Below are positions 7,746 through 15,516 of a stretch of DNA of 64,000 nucleotides, piece after piece. The DNA lies in assembly GCA_040878325.1 (NCBI GenBank), contig JBBDMM010000012.1, forward strand, positions 1-64,000, read 5' to 3'. Each line of letters begins with the position of its first letter. The first letter of the stretch is position 1. The notes below the pieces were generated by a model. That model was not told the DNA's origin, did not search any database, and was given only the letters and a program-made list of their open reading frames with translations. Source of the DNA: Acidimicrobiia bacterium (GTDB lineage Bacteria; Actinomycetota; Acidimicrobiia; Spongiisociales; UBA11373). A program made the translations under genes and the position numbers.

Positions 7746-8138
7746 ATGAAAGACCTTCCCACCACCGACGACCAGTGGCGCATGCGCCTCGCGCCGGAGC
7801 AGTTCCACATCTTGCGAGAAGCCGGCACTGAGCCGCCCTTCAGTGGGGCGTATTGGGACAGCCATGACCCGGGCACCTACAAGTGCGCCGGGTGCGGATC
7901 GGTGCTGTTCCGCTCCGATGCCAAGTTCGATAGCGGGAGCGGGTGGCCGTCGTTCGTCGATCCGGCCGAATCTGATGCAGTCACGACCCACGAGGACCGC
8001 GCTCACGGAATGGTTCGCACGGAGGTGCGCTGTGCCCGGTGCGGCGGCCACCTCGGTCATGTGTTCCCCGACGGTCCTGGACCCGGTGGGCTGCGGTACT
8101 GCATCAACTCGGCCGCACTCGATCTCGAGGCCGATTGA
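7746..8138 (+). CDS. msrB: Peptide-methionine (R)-S-oxide reductase MsrB
   Basis: A 130-residue MsrB that reduces methionine-R-sulfoxide in oxidised proteins, using thioredoxin. Zinc cysteines Cys47/Cys50 (CAGC) and Cys96/Cys99 (CARC), the GWPSF motif and the catalytic Cys119 in [10 protein letters not shown] are all present. I chose ATG7746 because it gives the usual MsrB N-terminus; an in-frame ATG at 7704 is possible. Its stop overlaps the TTG start of tag. Thioredoxin, its reductant, lies about 600 bases downstream on the other strand. Confidence 0.95.
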   Translation: MKDLPTTDDQWRMRLAPEQFHILREAGTEPPFSGAYWDSHDPGTYKCAGCGSVLFRSDAKFDSGSGWPSFVDPAESDAVTTHEDRAHGMVRTEVRCARCGGHLGHVFPDGPGPGGLRYCINSAALDLEAD

Positions 8139-8758
8139 GCGACGTCGTCGTGGCCGCCGACGGCCGCCCCAAATGTCGGTGGCCGCTCGGTGACGAGCTG
8201 TACGAGCAGTACCACGATATGGAGTGGGGGAGGGGATGGGAGGACGATGTCGTCCTCTACGAGAAGATCGTTCTCGAGGGATTCCAGGCCGGCCTCTCCT
8301 GGATCACCGTTCTGCGCAAGCGAGAGGCCTTCCGAGAGGCGTTCGACCGGTTCGATCCCGTCGTCGTGGCGGCGTTCGGTGCTGCCGAGGTCGAACGACT
8401 CGTGGGGAATGCGGCGATCATCCGGCATCGGGGGAAAATCGCGTCGGCCATCAACAATGCGGCACGTGCGATCGAGACGATCGAGGAGTATGGCTCCCTG
8501 GCGACCTACCTCTGGGGATTCACCCCTAAGGCGCCGCCGAAGTCACCGCGGAGCTTCGAAGATCTCGCCGCGGTGACACCGGCGTCGACGGCGCTTAGCA
8601 AGGACCTGAAGCGACGGGGTTGGTCATTCGTCGGGCCGACGACGATGCACGCGTTCATGCAGGCCGCCGGGATGGTCAACGATCACCTGGAGGGTTGCTG
8701 GGCCCGGAATGAATGTGAGGCACGGCGATCCGAGCTGGTGGCCCGGCTCGGCCGATGA
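8135..8758 (+). CDS. tag: DNA-3-methyladenine glycosylase I
   Basis: A 207-residue Tag enzyme that removes 3-methyladenine from alkylated DNA. Family signatures are [20 protein letters not shown]-like N-terminal sequence (here KCRWPLGDE...YHDMEWG), [17 protein letters not shown], and the C-terminal [23 protein letters not shown] with the zinc ligands. TTG8135 overlaps the msrB stop (TTGA); GTG8150 is an alternative. It forms a two-gene repair operon with msrB. Confidence 0.93.
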   Translation: MSDVVVAADGRPKCRWPLGDELYEQYHDMEWGRGWEDDVVLYEKIVLEGFQAGLSWITVLRKREAFREAFDRFDPVVVAAFGAAEVERLVGNAAIIRHRGKIASAINNAARAIETIEEYGSLATYLWGFTPKAPPKSPRSFEDLAAVTPASTALSKDLKRRGWSFVGPTTMHAFMQAAGMVNDHLEGCWARNECEARRSELVARLGR

Positions 8759-9148
8759 TCAACCGGTCTCGGACTGGTCCTCGTGGCCGGCGTGCTGCTC
8801 GGCGATCTGGCGATGGACGTCGACCATGTCGACCTCGCGCACATTGGTGATGAGATCCTCGAGGACATGCTCGGGCAGGGCGCCTGCCTGGCTGTGGAGG
8901 ACGACGTTCTCGCGGAACACCATCAGCGTCGGGATCGAGCGGATGTTGAAGAACTCGGCGAGCTCGGCCTGGGCCTCGGTGTCGACCTTGCCGAAGACGA
9001 TGTCGGAGTGCTCGGTCGACGCCTTCTCGAAGGTGGGGGCGAATTGCCGGCACGGGCCGCACCACGCGGCCCAGAAGTCGACGATCACGGTGTCGGTGCC
9101 GGCAATCGTCGACTCGAAGTTGTCCTTGGTCAGTTCAATCGTCGCCAT
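8759..9148 (-). CDS. Thioredoxin
   Basis: A 129-residue thioredoxin with active site WCGPC at 29-33 and the cis-proline segment IRSIPTLMVF. It reduces protein disulfides and would supply electrons to MsrB. The C-terminus has about 20 extra residues (MVDVHRQIAEQHAGHEDQ) beyond the usual fold. ATG9148 gives the standard MATIELTKDNF start. It converges on tag with no gap between stops. Confidence 0.93.
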   Translation of the reverse strand: MATIELTKDNFESTIAGTDTVIVDFWAAWCGPCRQFAPTFEKASTEHSDIVFGKVDTEAQAELAEFFNIRSIPTLMVFRENVVLHSQAGALPEHVLEDLITNVREVDMVDVHRQIAEQHAGHEDQSETG

Positions 9149-9204
9149 CGAGCACGCCTTTCTCGGATCCCGAGAGCCAACCGTAGACGAAGGCCCGGCA
9201 TTCC

Positions 9205-9248
9205 CTGACTCCGGGGGGACTGGGGGCGTATAATACGTCACTGTGACG
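9205..9248 (+). promoter_or_regulatory. Promoter (CTGACT-18-TATAAT) with palindromic operator over the start codon
   Basis: CTGACT (9205-9210), an 18-base spacer and a perfect TATAAT (9229-9234) form the best-looking sigma-70-type promoter in the window. It lies eight bases before GTG9243, so the transcript should be leaderless. The 13-base palindrome CGTCACTGTGACG (9236-9248) covers the transcription start and the start codon. A near-identical palindrome occurs at 9628. A repressor bound here would block initiation. Confidence 0.7.
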
Positions 9249-9599
9249 AATATCACTCACTGTTCGTGGTGCGGGCGGGGGATGGCCCAGGGGGAGCAGG
9301 GGCGACCGCGCAAGTACTGCCGGCGCAGCCATCGTCAGCGGGCCTACGAAGCCCGCCTGCTCGCCGAGCGGATGGGGCTCGACCGGGGGGAGGCCCTGGT
9401 CTCCGCCGACGCCCTGCGGGCGCTCAACGATCGGATCTACATCCTCGAGTCGGCGCTGACCGACGTCGAGCGTGACCTCCGGGTGGAGGGCGATCACCGA
9501 GCGGCGTTCACCCACCTCTACGCCGCCGCGGCGACATTACGGGGGGCGACTCTCGAACCGTCTGCCCTGTTGGATCCATCCGCCCTCTTGGAGGGGTAG
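9243..9599 (+). CDS. Small zinc-finger-like protein, actinobacterial hypothetical
   Basis: A 118-residue protein with an N-terminal zinc-binding pattern CSWCGR...GRPRKYCRRSHRQ (three Cys plus His candidates, residues 7-33). A helical middle (LRALNDRIYILESALTDVERDL) and a short tail follow. The Cys/basic segment resembles small actinobacterial proteins thought to bind nucleic acid; no function is established. GTG9243 lies inside a palindromic operator and behind a perfect -10 box, implying tight, possibly autogenous control. Confidence 0.75.
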   Translation: MTNITHCSWCGRGMAQGEQGRPRKYCRRSHRQRAYEARLLAERMGLDRGEALVSADALRALNDRIYILESALTDVERDLRVEGDHRAAFTHLYAAAATLRGATLEPSALLDPSALLEG

Positions 9600-9627
9600 G
9601 TTTCCGGGTACGGGCATGCGCCTATTG

Positions 9628-9640
9628 CGTCACAGTGACG
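9628..9640. promoter_or_regulatory. Palindromic operator CGTCACAGTGACG
   Basis: This 13-base palindrome differs from the one at 9236-9248 only in the central base. It lies 44 bases upstream of the next start codon (9684). Shared sites suggest that both genes answer to the same dimeric regulator. Confidence 0.6.
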
Positions 9641-9683
9641 TAATTGGATTGTCGGAGACGCGCCGAGGGTATGGAGCCGTTGG

Positions 9684-10007
9684 ATGACACGGAACCGCCA
9701 CCACATCTACGAGGCGATCGTTCTCCGCCTGCGCAACGTCGACCCGAGGGTGTCGACTACCACCACCGAAGGTCTGCCCGGGCTCGCCGTTCAGGGGGCG
9801 TTCTTCGCCGGGTTCGATCCGGAGGATGGCTCGCTGGTCGTCAAGCTGCCAGAGCAGCGGGTGGCGTCACTGGTCGTCGCCGGCGTGGGGCACGAGGTCG
9901 CCCCTGGTGGCCGGATACACGGGGACTGGGTGGGTATCGACGATCCGGTTCGCTGGGACGGGTTCGCCGATGAGGCCCTGTCATTCGTGGCCAACACCGC
10001 CGCCTGA
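9684..10007 (+). CDS. YjbR/TfoX-like small protein
   Basis: A 107-residue alpha/beta protein. The order EAIVLRLRNVD...GAFFAGFDPEDGSLVVKLPEQRVASLV...HGDWVGIDDPVRWDGFADEALSFV looks like the compact MmcQ/YjbR or TfoX-N fold. In those families a small sheet carries FAGxD and VKLP motifs and a Trp-containing strand follows. Members are of uncertain or indirect regulatory function. An upstream palindrome (9628) links its control to the zinc-finger gene. Family assignment is moderate. Confidence 0.6.
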   Translation: MTRNRHHIYEAIVLRLRNVDPRVSTTTTEGLPGLAVQGAFFAGFDPEDGSLVVKLPEQRVASLVVAGVGHEVAPGGRIHGDWVGIDDPVRWDGFADEALSFVANTAA

Positions 10008-10010
10008 TGC

Positions 10011-10037
10011 AGTCACCGGTCTCCAGTCACCAGCAGG
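10011..10037. repeat. Intergenic repeat copy (CTGGTGACTGGAGAC type)
   Basis: The reverse strand reads CTGCTGGTGACTGGAGACC, matching motifs at 11024-11051 and 46667-46686. It lies just after a stop codon, like the other copies. Confidence 0.5.
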
Positions 10038-10120
10038 ACAATCAACCCACGCCCATAATCCACGTTATGTAAAGTTGGGCTGAATACTCGGATTGAGTCC
10101 CACAACGGGTCGGCCTGCCC

Positions 10121-10483
10121 CTATCCCCCGGGAGAGAGGAACTCGAGGCGGTTCCCGAAGGGGTCGTATGCATAGAAGCGGTCGAATCCCGGAAGCGGCT
10201 GGTCCTCCACCGTGTCGACGCCATTATCGGCGAGATGCCTGCGTACCCGGGCTAGGTCGCTTACCACGAAGGCAGGGTGGGCCTTCTTGGCTGGCCTGAA
10301 GTCCGGTTCCACTCCGAGGTGAATCCTCACCGTGGCCGTCTCGAACCAGCACCCGCCCCGCCCTGCCAGGTTCGCCGGCTTCGGCACCTGCGGGATCCCC
10401 AGAACCCCTTCATAGAACGCAACGGCCTCAGCCTCCCCACCGGCCGGCATCGCCAACTGAACATGGTGGAGACCCTCGATCAT
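10121..10483 (-). CDS. VOC-family (glyoxalase-like) protein
   Basis: A 120-residue vicinal-oxygen-chelate protein. It starts IEGLHHVQLAMPAGGEAEAVAFYEGVLG with the first metal His, and has the matching IHLGVEPDF and the C-terminal RFYAYDPFGNRLEFLSPG with the metal Glu. It is a single betaalphabetabetabeta pair typical of dimeric VOC enzymes or resistance proteins. Metal ligands look intact, so catalytic activity is possible; substrate unknown. It is followed on the same strand by nothing close; another VOC gene lies 45 bases upstream of it. Confidence 0.85.
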   Translation of the reverse strand: MIEGLHHVQLAMPAGGEAEAVAFYEGVLGIPQVPKPANLAGRGGCWFETATVRIHLGVEPDFRPAKKAHPAFVVSDLARVRRHLADNGVDTVEDQPLPGFDRFYAYDPFGNRLEFLSPGG

Positions 10484-10528
10484 CTCCGAAGTATCACGGA
10501 GGCCAAGTCGTCGTGCGCCACGGCCGCC

Positions 10529-10897
10529 TCAGTTGCCCGGCTCGAAGAGCTCGATCACGTTCCCGGCCGGGTCCTCCACCAGGATCTGGCGACCACCGCC
10601 CCCCACCACGAGGTCCCCGCGAAATGTCACGCCCTGGTCGCGCAACATGGACACCAGGCCGTCGAGATCGGCCGTCTGGATCTGGAAGCGGTTCCAGCCG
10701 CCCGGAGCGGGTTTGCCGCCAGCTGTGCCGGCTCCGCCGGCTCCGGGGGCGTTGAGAAGCAGGACCAAGTCGTCACGACGGAGGGCTGCGAACCCGGGGG
10801 CGGGATGCATGGTCACTGCGAAGCCGAGTCGATCCCGGTAGAACTCGATCGCCTCGTCGACGTCATCGACGATGTAGCGGATGCTTGTACTCATCAT
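10529..10897 (-). CDS. VOC-family protein
   Basis: A 122-residue VOC protein (SIRYIVDDVDEAIEFYRDRLGFAV ... RQILVEDPAGNVIELFEP). The first strand carries a Tyr where the metal His usually sits, while the final Glu is kept. ATG10897 has GAGGGGGG five bases upstream. The upstream spacer (10898-11057) carries repeats and no gene. It may be co-transcribed with the other VOC gene 45 bases downstream. Confidence 0.83.
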   Translation of the reverse strand: MMSTSIRYIVDDVDEAIEFYRDRLGFAVTMHPAPGFAALRRDDLVLLLNAPGAGGAGTAGGKPAPGGWNRFQIQTADLDGLVSMLRDQGVTFRGDLVVGGGGRQILVEDPAGNVIELFEPGN

Positions 10898-10986
10898 GTC
10901 CCCCCTCATGGGTGCTGGGTAGTCCAGGATTCTGGCCCCAGACGCTGATGTTCGCACTCGGCCACGCCCGAAGCGGAGGGCGAGCG

Positions 10987-11051
10987 GTCGGGAGGTCGGG
11001 AGGTCGGGAGGCGGGAGGCCTTCCTGCTGGAGGCTGGTGACTGGGGACTGG
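10987..11051. repeat. Intergenic repeat tract
   Basis: GGTCGGGA units repeat near 10987-11010. A GCGGGAGG block and CTGCTGGAGGCTGGTGACTG follow, then GGGACTGG up to the dinB stop. The last part matches motifs at 10011 and 46667. It fills the space between a VOC gene and dinB. Confidence 0.6.
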
Positions 11052-11057
11052 TCCCGC

Positions 11058-12284
11058 CTACTCCCCCATCGCATCGGTAGGCGACCGCTCCTCCGGCGAG
11101 TCCTTGAGTAGCGATCCCCGGGTGACCGCCGGCCGGCCGAAGCGCTCCCGGGCGCGGTCGATCGCCGCGTCGAGGTCCCGGGCGCGGAGGTGGGCAGTGG
11201 ATCCCGAGGTGGTGACTTGCTCCTCTCCCAGCGGAAGCACGAGCTGGAGGTGGGGCGCCTCCTCGAGGTGCGAGACGGAGAGTCCCACCAGGGTGATCCG
11301 ACGTGACGGGGCCCGCTCGGCGATCAGCGTGTCGACCAGTTCCACCGCACAGTGGAATATGGCGGAGGTCTCGGCGATCGGACCGGGGAGGACCCTCGCC
11401 CGGGTGAGAGCGGTCATGTCGTCGAGGCGCACCCGCACCGTCACCCGCCTCCCGGCCGTTTGCTTGCGGCGCAGGCGGGCGCCGACCCGGTCGGCGAGCG
11501 CCAGCAGGGTGGTGTGCCGCCGGTCGGGCTCGGTGGAGTCCCCGGCGCTCTGTGCCCCCACCGACCCGGCCTGGCGGTCGGTCTCGACCCGACGGCCGTC
11601 GTCGTTGCGGGAGCGGCGCCACAGGTCGTCGCCCCACGCCTCCCCGAACCACTCGATCACGGAGCCTCGCGGCATGGCCCGCAGCTCTCCGATGGTGCGG
11701 ACCCCGTAGCGGGCGAGACGCTCCTCCCCCACCGGGCCGACCCCCCAGATCATCGCGACCGGCAGCGGGTCGAGGAATCGCTCCTCATCGCCGGCGGGCA
11801 CCACCACCAAGCCGTCGGGCTTGGCCACCCGGCTGGCGATCTTGGCCAGGTGCTTGGTGGTGGCCACTCCCACCGATATGGGCAGGCTGACTTCGGCACG
11901 CACCCGGGCGCGGAGTTGGCGTCCGATCTCGTCGGGCGGGCCGAACAGGTGGACGCTGCCGGCGACGTCGAGGAACGCCTCGTCGATCGAGATCGGCTCG
12001 ACCAGCGGGGTGAACGCGTCGAAGATCTCCCGCACTGCCTTGCTTGCCTCGACGTAGGCCTCGAAGCGGGGCGGGACCACGATCAGGCCGGGGCACCGCC
12101 GTTTCGCCTCGACTCCGCCGATCGGGGTGGAAACCCCCTGCCGCTTCGCCTCGTAGGTGGCGGCGAGGATCACTCCCCCGCCTACCGCCACCGGCTTCCC
12201 CTTCAGTGTCGGGTCGTCCCGCACCTCGACCGAGGCGTAGAAGGAGTCGAGGTCGGCATGAAGGATGGTGGCCACGCTGCGCAC
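11058..12284 (-). CDS. dinB: DNA polymerase IV (Y family)
   Basis: A 408-residue translesion polymerase. Catalytic acidic residues are in HADLDSFYASVE (about 9-20) and SIDEAFLDV (about 99-107). The HhH region (PVAMIWGVGPVGEERLARYGVRTIGEL) and the little-finger domain (RRHTTLLALADRVGARLRR ... ITLVGLSVSHLEE) follow in the usual order. The C-terminus shows no obvious beta-clamp pentapeptide. GTG12284 starts MRSVATILHADLD. A TTGTGTC inverted repeat lies just upstream; no actinobacterial LexA box (TCGAAC-N4-GTTCGA type) is seen. Confidence 0.95.
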   Translation of the reverse strand: MRSVATILHADLDSFYASVEVRDDPTLKGKPVAVGGGVILAATYEAKRQGVSTPIGGVEAKRRCPGLIVVPPRFEAYVEASKAVREIFDAFTPLVEPISIDEAFLDVAGSVHLFGPPDEIGRQLRARVRAEVSLPISVGVATTKHLAKIASRVAKPDGLVVVPAGDEERFLDPLPVAMIWGVGPVGEERLARYGVRTIGELRAMPRGSVIEWFGEAWGDDLWRRSRNDDGRRVETDRQAGSVGAQSAGDSTEPDRRHTTLLALADRVGARLRRKQTAGRRVTVRVRLDDMTALTRARVLPGPIAETSAIFHCAVELVDTLIAERAPSRRITLVGLSVSHLEEAPHLQLVLPLGEEQVTTSGSTAHLRARDLDAAIDRARERFGRPAVTRGSLLKDSPEERSPTDAMGE

Positions 12285-12291
12285 TCTTCCA

Positions 12292-12315
12292 TTGTGTCAA
12301 CCATCAGCGACACAA
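12292..12315. promoter_or_regulatory. Inverted repeat TTGTGTC-N10-GACACAA upstream of dinB
   Basis: Seven-base perfect arms (12292-12298, 12309-12315) lie 8 to 31 bases before the dinB start codon, a suitable place for an operator. No regulator is identified. Confidence 0.4.
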
Positions 12316-12323
12316 ATGGCGCT

Positions 12324-12341
12324 AAAGGGTCAGACCTTTTT
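12324..12341. terminator. Hairpin AAAGG-GTCAGA-CCTTT with T run
   Basis: AAAGG and CCTTT pair around GTCAGA at the end of the DinB-family gene, and a run of T follows on the plus strand. The motif resembles the widespread intergenic AAAGGGGTCAGACC-type repeat; similar AAGGG(G)TCAG words lie at 12888 and 14406. Confidence 0.4.
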
Positions 12342-12818
12342 CATCTTCCCGGCGGCGCGACCCCACTCCCACCCGGACATCTCGGGCGGCTCGATGCCCA
12401 GGGTGGTGAGGATCGTGGCCACCTGGCTGCGGTGCTCGGTGCCGTGGTTGAACATCTGGGCGAGGATGACCACCGGCTCGACGTCGTACTGCTGCTGGGT
12501 GCCCACCCGGATGGGGTCGTCGCTGACCGACCCGGCGACCCCGACGAAGGTGGCGCCGGTCGCCTGTGCCAGTTCGGCGAGGCGGTCGAATCCCGGCCAT
12601 GGGTCGTCCCATTTGAGCTTGTCGACCGAATCCGGCGCCAGCCGGTTGGCGTAGCTGGTCTCTGACGAGACGATGTGCTGCAGCGTCGACCGGATCGAGC
12701 CGTAGACCCCCTCGACGGTGGCATCGAGGTGCTCGTCCGGGAGTCCGCGACATGCGTCGATGAGCGTCGTGTTGGCCCACTGGTTCTGGCGGAAGAATTC
12801 TGCGATGGGTTCAGGCAT
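12330..12818 (-). CDS. DinB-family four-helix protein
   Basis: A 162-residue DinB/YfiT-like four-helix-bundle protein (not the polymerase). Three putative metal histidines are visible: His48 in STLQHIVSSE, and two in FNHGTEHRSQVATIL. This superfamily includes low-molecular-weight-thiol (mycothiol or bacillithiol) S-transferases. The NQWANTTLIDACRGLPDEHLD start is typical. Role here: probable thiol transferase or detoxification, unproven. It ends 45 bases upstream of the dinB polymerase start, so the two may be co-transcribed. Confidence 0.85.
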   Translation of the reverse strand: MPEPIAEFFRQNQWANTTLIDACRGLPDEHLDATVEGVYGSIRSTLQHIVSSETSYANRLAPDSVDKLKWDDPWPGFDRLAELAQATGATFVGVAGSVSDDPIRVGTQQQYDVEPVVILAQMFNHGTEHRSQVATILTTLGIEPPEMSGWEWGRAAGKMKKV

Positions 12819-12905
12819 GGGATGAGGATACGGGTTTGGCTCTGATTCGGCGTCTGCGTTTGTCAGGGGTCGGCTAGGGAACCAGAAGGGATCAGTCCGA
12901 TTCGC

Positions 12906-13424
12906 CTAATCGAGCCCGATCTCGAGGGTCATGGGAACGGCTCGCTGCACGGCGTCCGATACGGGGCAGTGGAGAAACGCCCACTTGACGATCCCGTCGA
13001 GTTCCTCCGGCGAGGTGCCCACGGACGAGATCCGCACATGGACGCGAACGCTCAACGGGCCCGCCGGCACGGCGTCCTCGAGTCCGAGAATGCCGCGATC
13101 GTCCGACTCCGAGTCCACGGTCACTTCCAACGTCGAGAGGTCGATCTCCTTCACCGCTGCCCGCATCGCGATGAGAGTTGCCACACAACTAGAGATCGCG
13201 GCCCTGAGCATCCACCCCGGAGATGGGGCGGCGTCTCCACCTCCAACGCTTCGGGGCATGTCGGTGACCAATGTTTCCCCAGCGGCACCAGTCACGGTGG
13301 TACGGAGGCCGTCGGCGACTGCCCTCGCAACACTGTCCGTGTACCGGGCCTCATCGGGATGGGCAGATAGGTACTCGCTTGCAGCGGCTATCGAATCCCG
13401 AATGCTCTCGTCCACCAGCCTCAC
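12906..13424 (-). CDS. OsmC-family peroxiredoxin-like protein
   Basis: A 172-residue OsmC/Ohr-fold protein. The reactive cysteines are in AAISSCVATLIAMRAAV and FLHCPVSDAVQRAVPM, the expected pair for organic hydroperoxide reduction. PSPGWMLRAAISSC matches the family's helix start. GTG13424 follows AAGGGGA. It stands alone, flanked by about 90-base spacers, and fits the redox and stress character of this segment. Confidence 0.87.
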   Translation of the reverse strand: MRLVDESIRDSIAAASEYLSAHPDEARYTDSVARAVADGLRTTVTGAAGETLVTDMPRSVGGGDAAPSPGWMLRAAISSCVATLIAMRAAVKEIDLSTLEVTVDSESDDRGILGLEDAVPAGPLSVRVHVRISSVGTSPEELDGIVKWAFLHCPVSDAVQRAVPMTLEIGLD

Positions 13425-13522
13425 TCCCCTTCCCGAAGATCAGGAGGTTGGACCCTAGGCGCGAAACTGTTGAGTGTCCGACTCTGTGTACCGAGGTCGA
13501 GGAGCGCTCCGCGTTGGGACGT

Positions 13523-14305
13523 CTACCGGTGTTCGCCAACGAGGCGATCGATCTCGTACCGCATCGCGGTGACGGTCCTCCTGGCTGCCTGACGGTCATC
13601 CCAGCTACCTAACCCGCCCCCGACGTACAGGTCACGGGCCCGGGCGAGTGGCTCGCTCACCTCGGGCGCAAGTCGGCCGATCGCCCATTCAGCCGCGTCG
13701 GTCTTCGACATGATGCGACCAGTCACCGTCGTTACCCAGACGCGCGCAAACGTGAGAGTGACGTTCCTGGTGTCCTGCTCCAGGTCGTCGAGGAGTGCAG
13801 GCAACTCATCGGTCATAGCCCTGATGAGATCGCCACTGGGCACCGGATCGAGGAGTTCTCGGGGAGGCGGACCCTCGATTGCCCTCCCCGATTCACGCAC
13901 CATGGTCACCACGACCGCGAGGTCGGGAGATGCCGACGGAGCGAGACTCACATCGTCCGCAAGGAATCGTTCGCGCAACCATTCACCGTATTGAAGATCC
14001 ATGAGTGGTGGGTACTTCCACGGCCGGATATCGCTTTGCGCTACGACCGTCACCTCGAGTGGCCGCCAATCGGGCGAACGTGTTGCGCGCCCCGATATCG
14101 GCATCAGGCGATCGATCAAGCCGCGCTTCTCGTCCCGAGTGAGCCGTCGGCTTGTCACGACCAGTAGGTCGAGGTCGCTGTCGGGCTTCAGACCGCCGGC
14201 CACCGCCGAGCCGTAGAGGTAGATCCCGAGATTGTCGGCAACCGGGATGGACGCGCGCACCGCTTCGACAGCCGCAGCGATCTGGTCGTCGACGGGATCG
14301 TTCAT
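13523..14305 (-). CDS. AadA-like aminoglycoside nucleotidyltransferase family
   Basis: A 260-residue protein with an N-terminal nucleotidyltransferase domain. GS32-33 and D44xD46 lie in LYGSAVAGGLKPDSDLDLLV, the segment that in AadA-type enzymes binds Mg-ATP. The C-terminal helical domain (NVTLTFARVWVTTVTGRIMSKTDAAEWAI) matches the DUF4111 region of ANT(3'')/ANT(9) enzymes. In that family it adenylylates streptomycin/spectinomycin. Here it is chromosomal, with no integron or transposon near, so it may be an intrinsic enzyme with another substrate. Base composition is like its neighbours. Confidence 0.82.
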   Translation of the reverse strand: MNDPVDDQIAAAVEAVRASIPVADNLGIYLYGSAVAGGLKPDSDLDLLVVTSRRLTRDEKRGLIDRLMPISGRATRSPDWRPLEVTVVAQSDIRPWKYPPLMDLQYGEWLRERFLADDVSLAPSASPDLAVVVTMVRESGRAIEGPPPRELLDPVPSGDLIRAMTDELPALLDDLEQDTRNVTLTFARVWVTTVTGRIMSKTDAAEWAIGRLAPEVSEPLARARDLYVGGGLGSWDDRQAARRTVTAMRYEIDRLVGEHR

Positions 14306-14384
14306 CCCGGCGATCCTAGGAAACTCCAGTTCGGAGCCCCCGCCGGGCGCTACCGATTCGCCGATGTGCCGACGTGTGAATTGG

Positions 14385-15374
14385 TCAGGGGTCGCAGAGC
14401 GAACTGAAAGGGGTCAGTTGGATCGCGTCCTCGACGCCGGTGAGGGCACCCTGTTCGATGGACAGGCGGAGGGAGGTCGGGCCATCGATCGGGCCATCAC
14501 ATCTCCGGATGGCCTCCAGGATCTCTTGGAACGCCTCGGGCCAGTGGAGTTCGTACCTCGCCTTCTCTTCACCCCCCGTCTCGATCCCGATCTCGAGCCC
14601 TGGACTCGATGCGGGGACCCGCATCGGCACCGATATGAGTTCGCCCTCCACGGCTGCGCTCCCGCTGATTCCGAGATCCCCCAGTCCGGCGTCGACGATC
14701 ACGGTGACGTCGTCGCGACGTAGGCCCGCGTCCATCTCAACCCGTAGCGTGACTTGATACTCGGCCTCGGGCGTCCCCCATGGCGCTTCGGCCTCGCACA
14801 GCCGGTAGATAGCCCCCGAAGGCTCGTCGAGCGGCGCCTGACCGTATCGAAGCCCGCCACTGGTGAACACGTGCGGCACCGCCACCTCGTTGGGGAGCGC
14901 CGCGCTAAGGATGAAGCCCGACGGATCGACGGGAACAAACCTCGCCGAAACGGCTGTGGAGTCCTCCCCCTGCTCCTCGATCGTCCCGACGCACACATGA
15001 CGAATCGCCGGTTCGCGAACCTGGCCGAACAAGACCCTCGTAAGCCTCAAATCGCATCCCGGGTTCTGCTCAGTCGGGGGCCGAGCCAGCCACCCGCACT
15101 CGGTCGTCGCAGCCAGGACCCTCTCCCCGTCGAAGCAACTCCGCTCGACCGTGCTTTGGAGGCCAGCCTGGTGGATGGCGACCGCCAGACAGCCACCTCC
15201 TTCGTCGTGCAGTTCAAACGTTGTCTCGCCAACATCCATTGCCAGTACGACGGGATCAGTGGTGGGCTCAGCAGGTTCCGGCCGCCCCATGAGCTGGTCC
15301 GCATGCCCGCGGCCGCACGCCACGAGCAGCAGTCCGGCGGCGAGGATCAAGACAATGGGAGTTCGGACACTCAT
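14385..15374 (-). CDS. Hypothetical lipoprotein
   Basis: A 329-residue protein with a lipoprotein signal (TPIVLILAAGLLLVAC, lipobox LVAC, Cys20), so it should be anchored outside the cell membrane. The mature part is beta-rich with several Cys residues (CLAVAI, CFDGER, CGWLA, CDLRL, CVGTIE), which may form disulfides. I do not recognise a family. It diverges from the protein kinase gene; 142 bases separate the starts. Confidence 0.75.
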   Translation of the reverse strand: MSVRTPIVLILAAGLLLVACGRGHADQLMGRPEPAEPTTDPVVLAMDVGETTFELHDEGGGCLAVAIHQAGLQSTVERSCFDGERVLAATTECGWLARPPTEQNPGCDLRLTRVLFGQVREPAIRHVCVGTIEEQGEDSTAVSARFVPVDPSGFILSAALPNEVAVPHVFTSGGLRYGQAPLDEPSGAIYRLCEAEAPWGTPEAEYQVTLRVEMDAGLRRDDVTVIVDAGLGDLGISGSAAVEGELISVPMRVPASSPGLEIGIETGGEEKARYELHWPEAFQEILEAIRRCDGPIDGPTSLRLSIEQGALTGVEDAIQLTPFSSLCDP

Positions 15375-15516
15375 CAGTCAGGAGTTTGCCATCGGAACGC
15401 CCGTGGCGAGGGTCGTGCCATCCCTTGGGCCCGACGACGGCCCTGGGTCGCCGTCGCCATGACAACCGACGGGTCCTCGGCCGTCTTGGGCAGGGCGTTG
15501 CCTACCCTATCTATCA

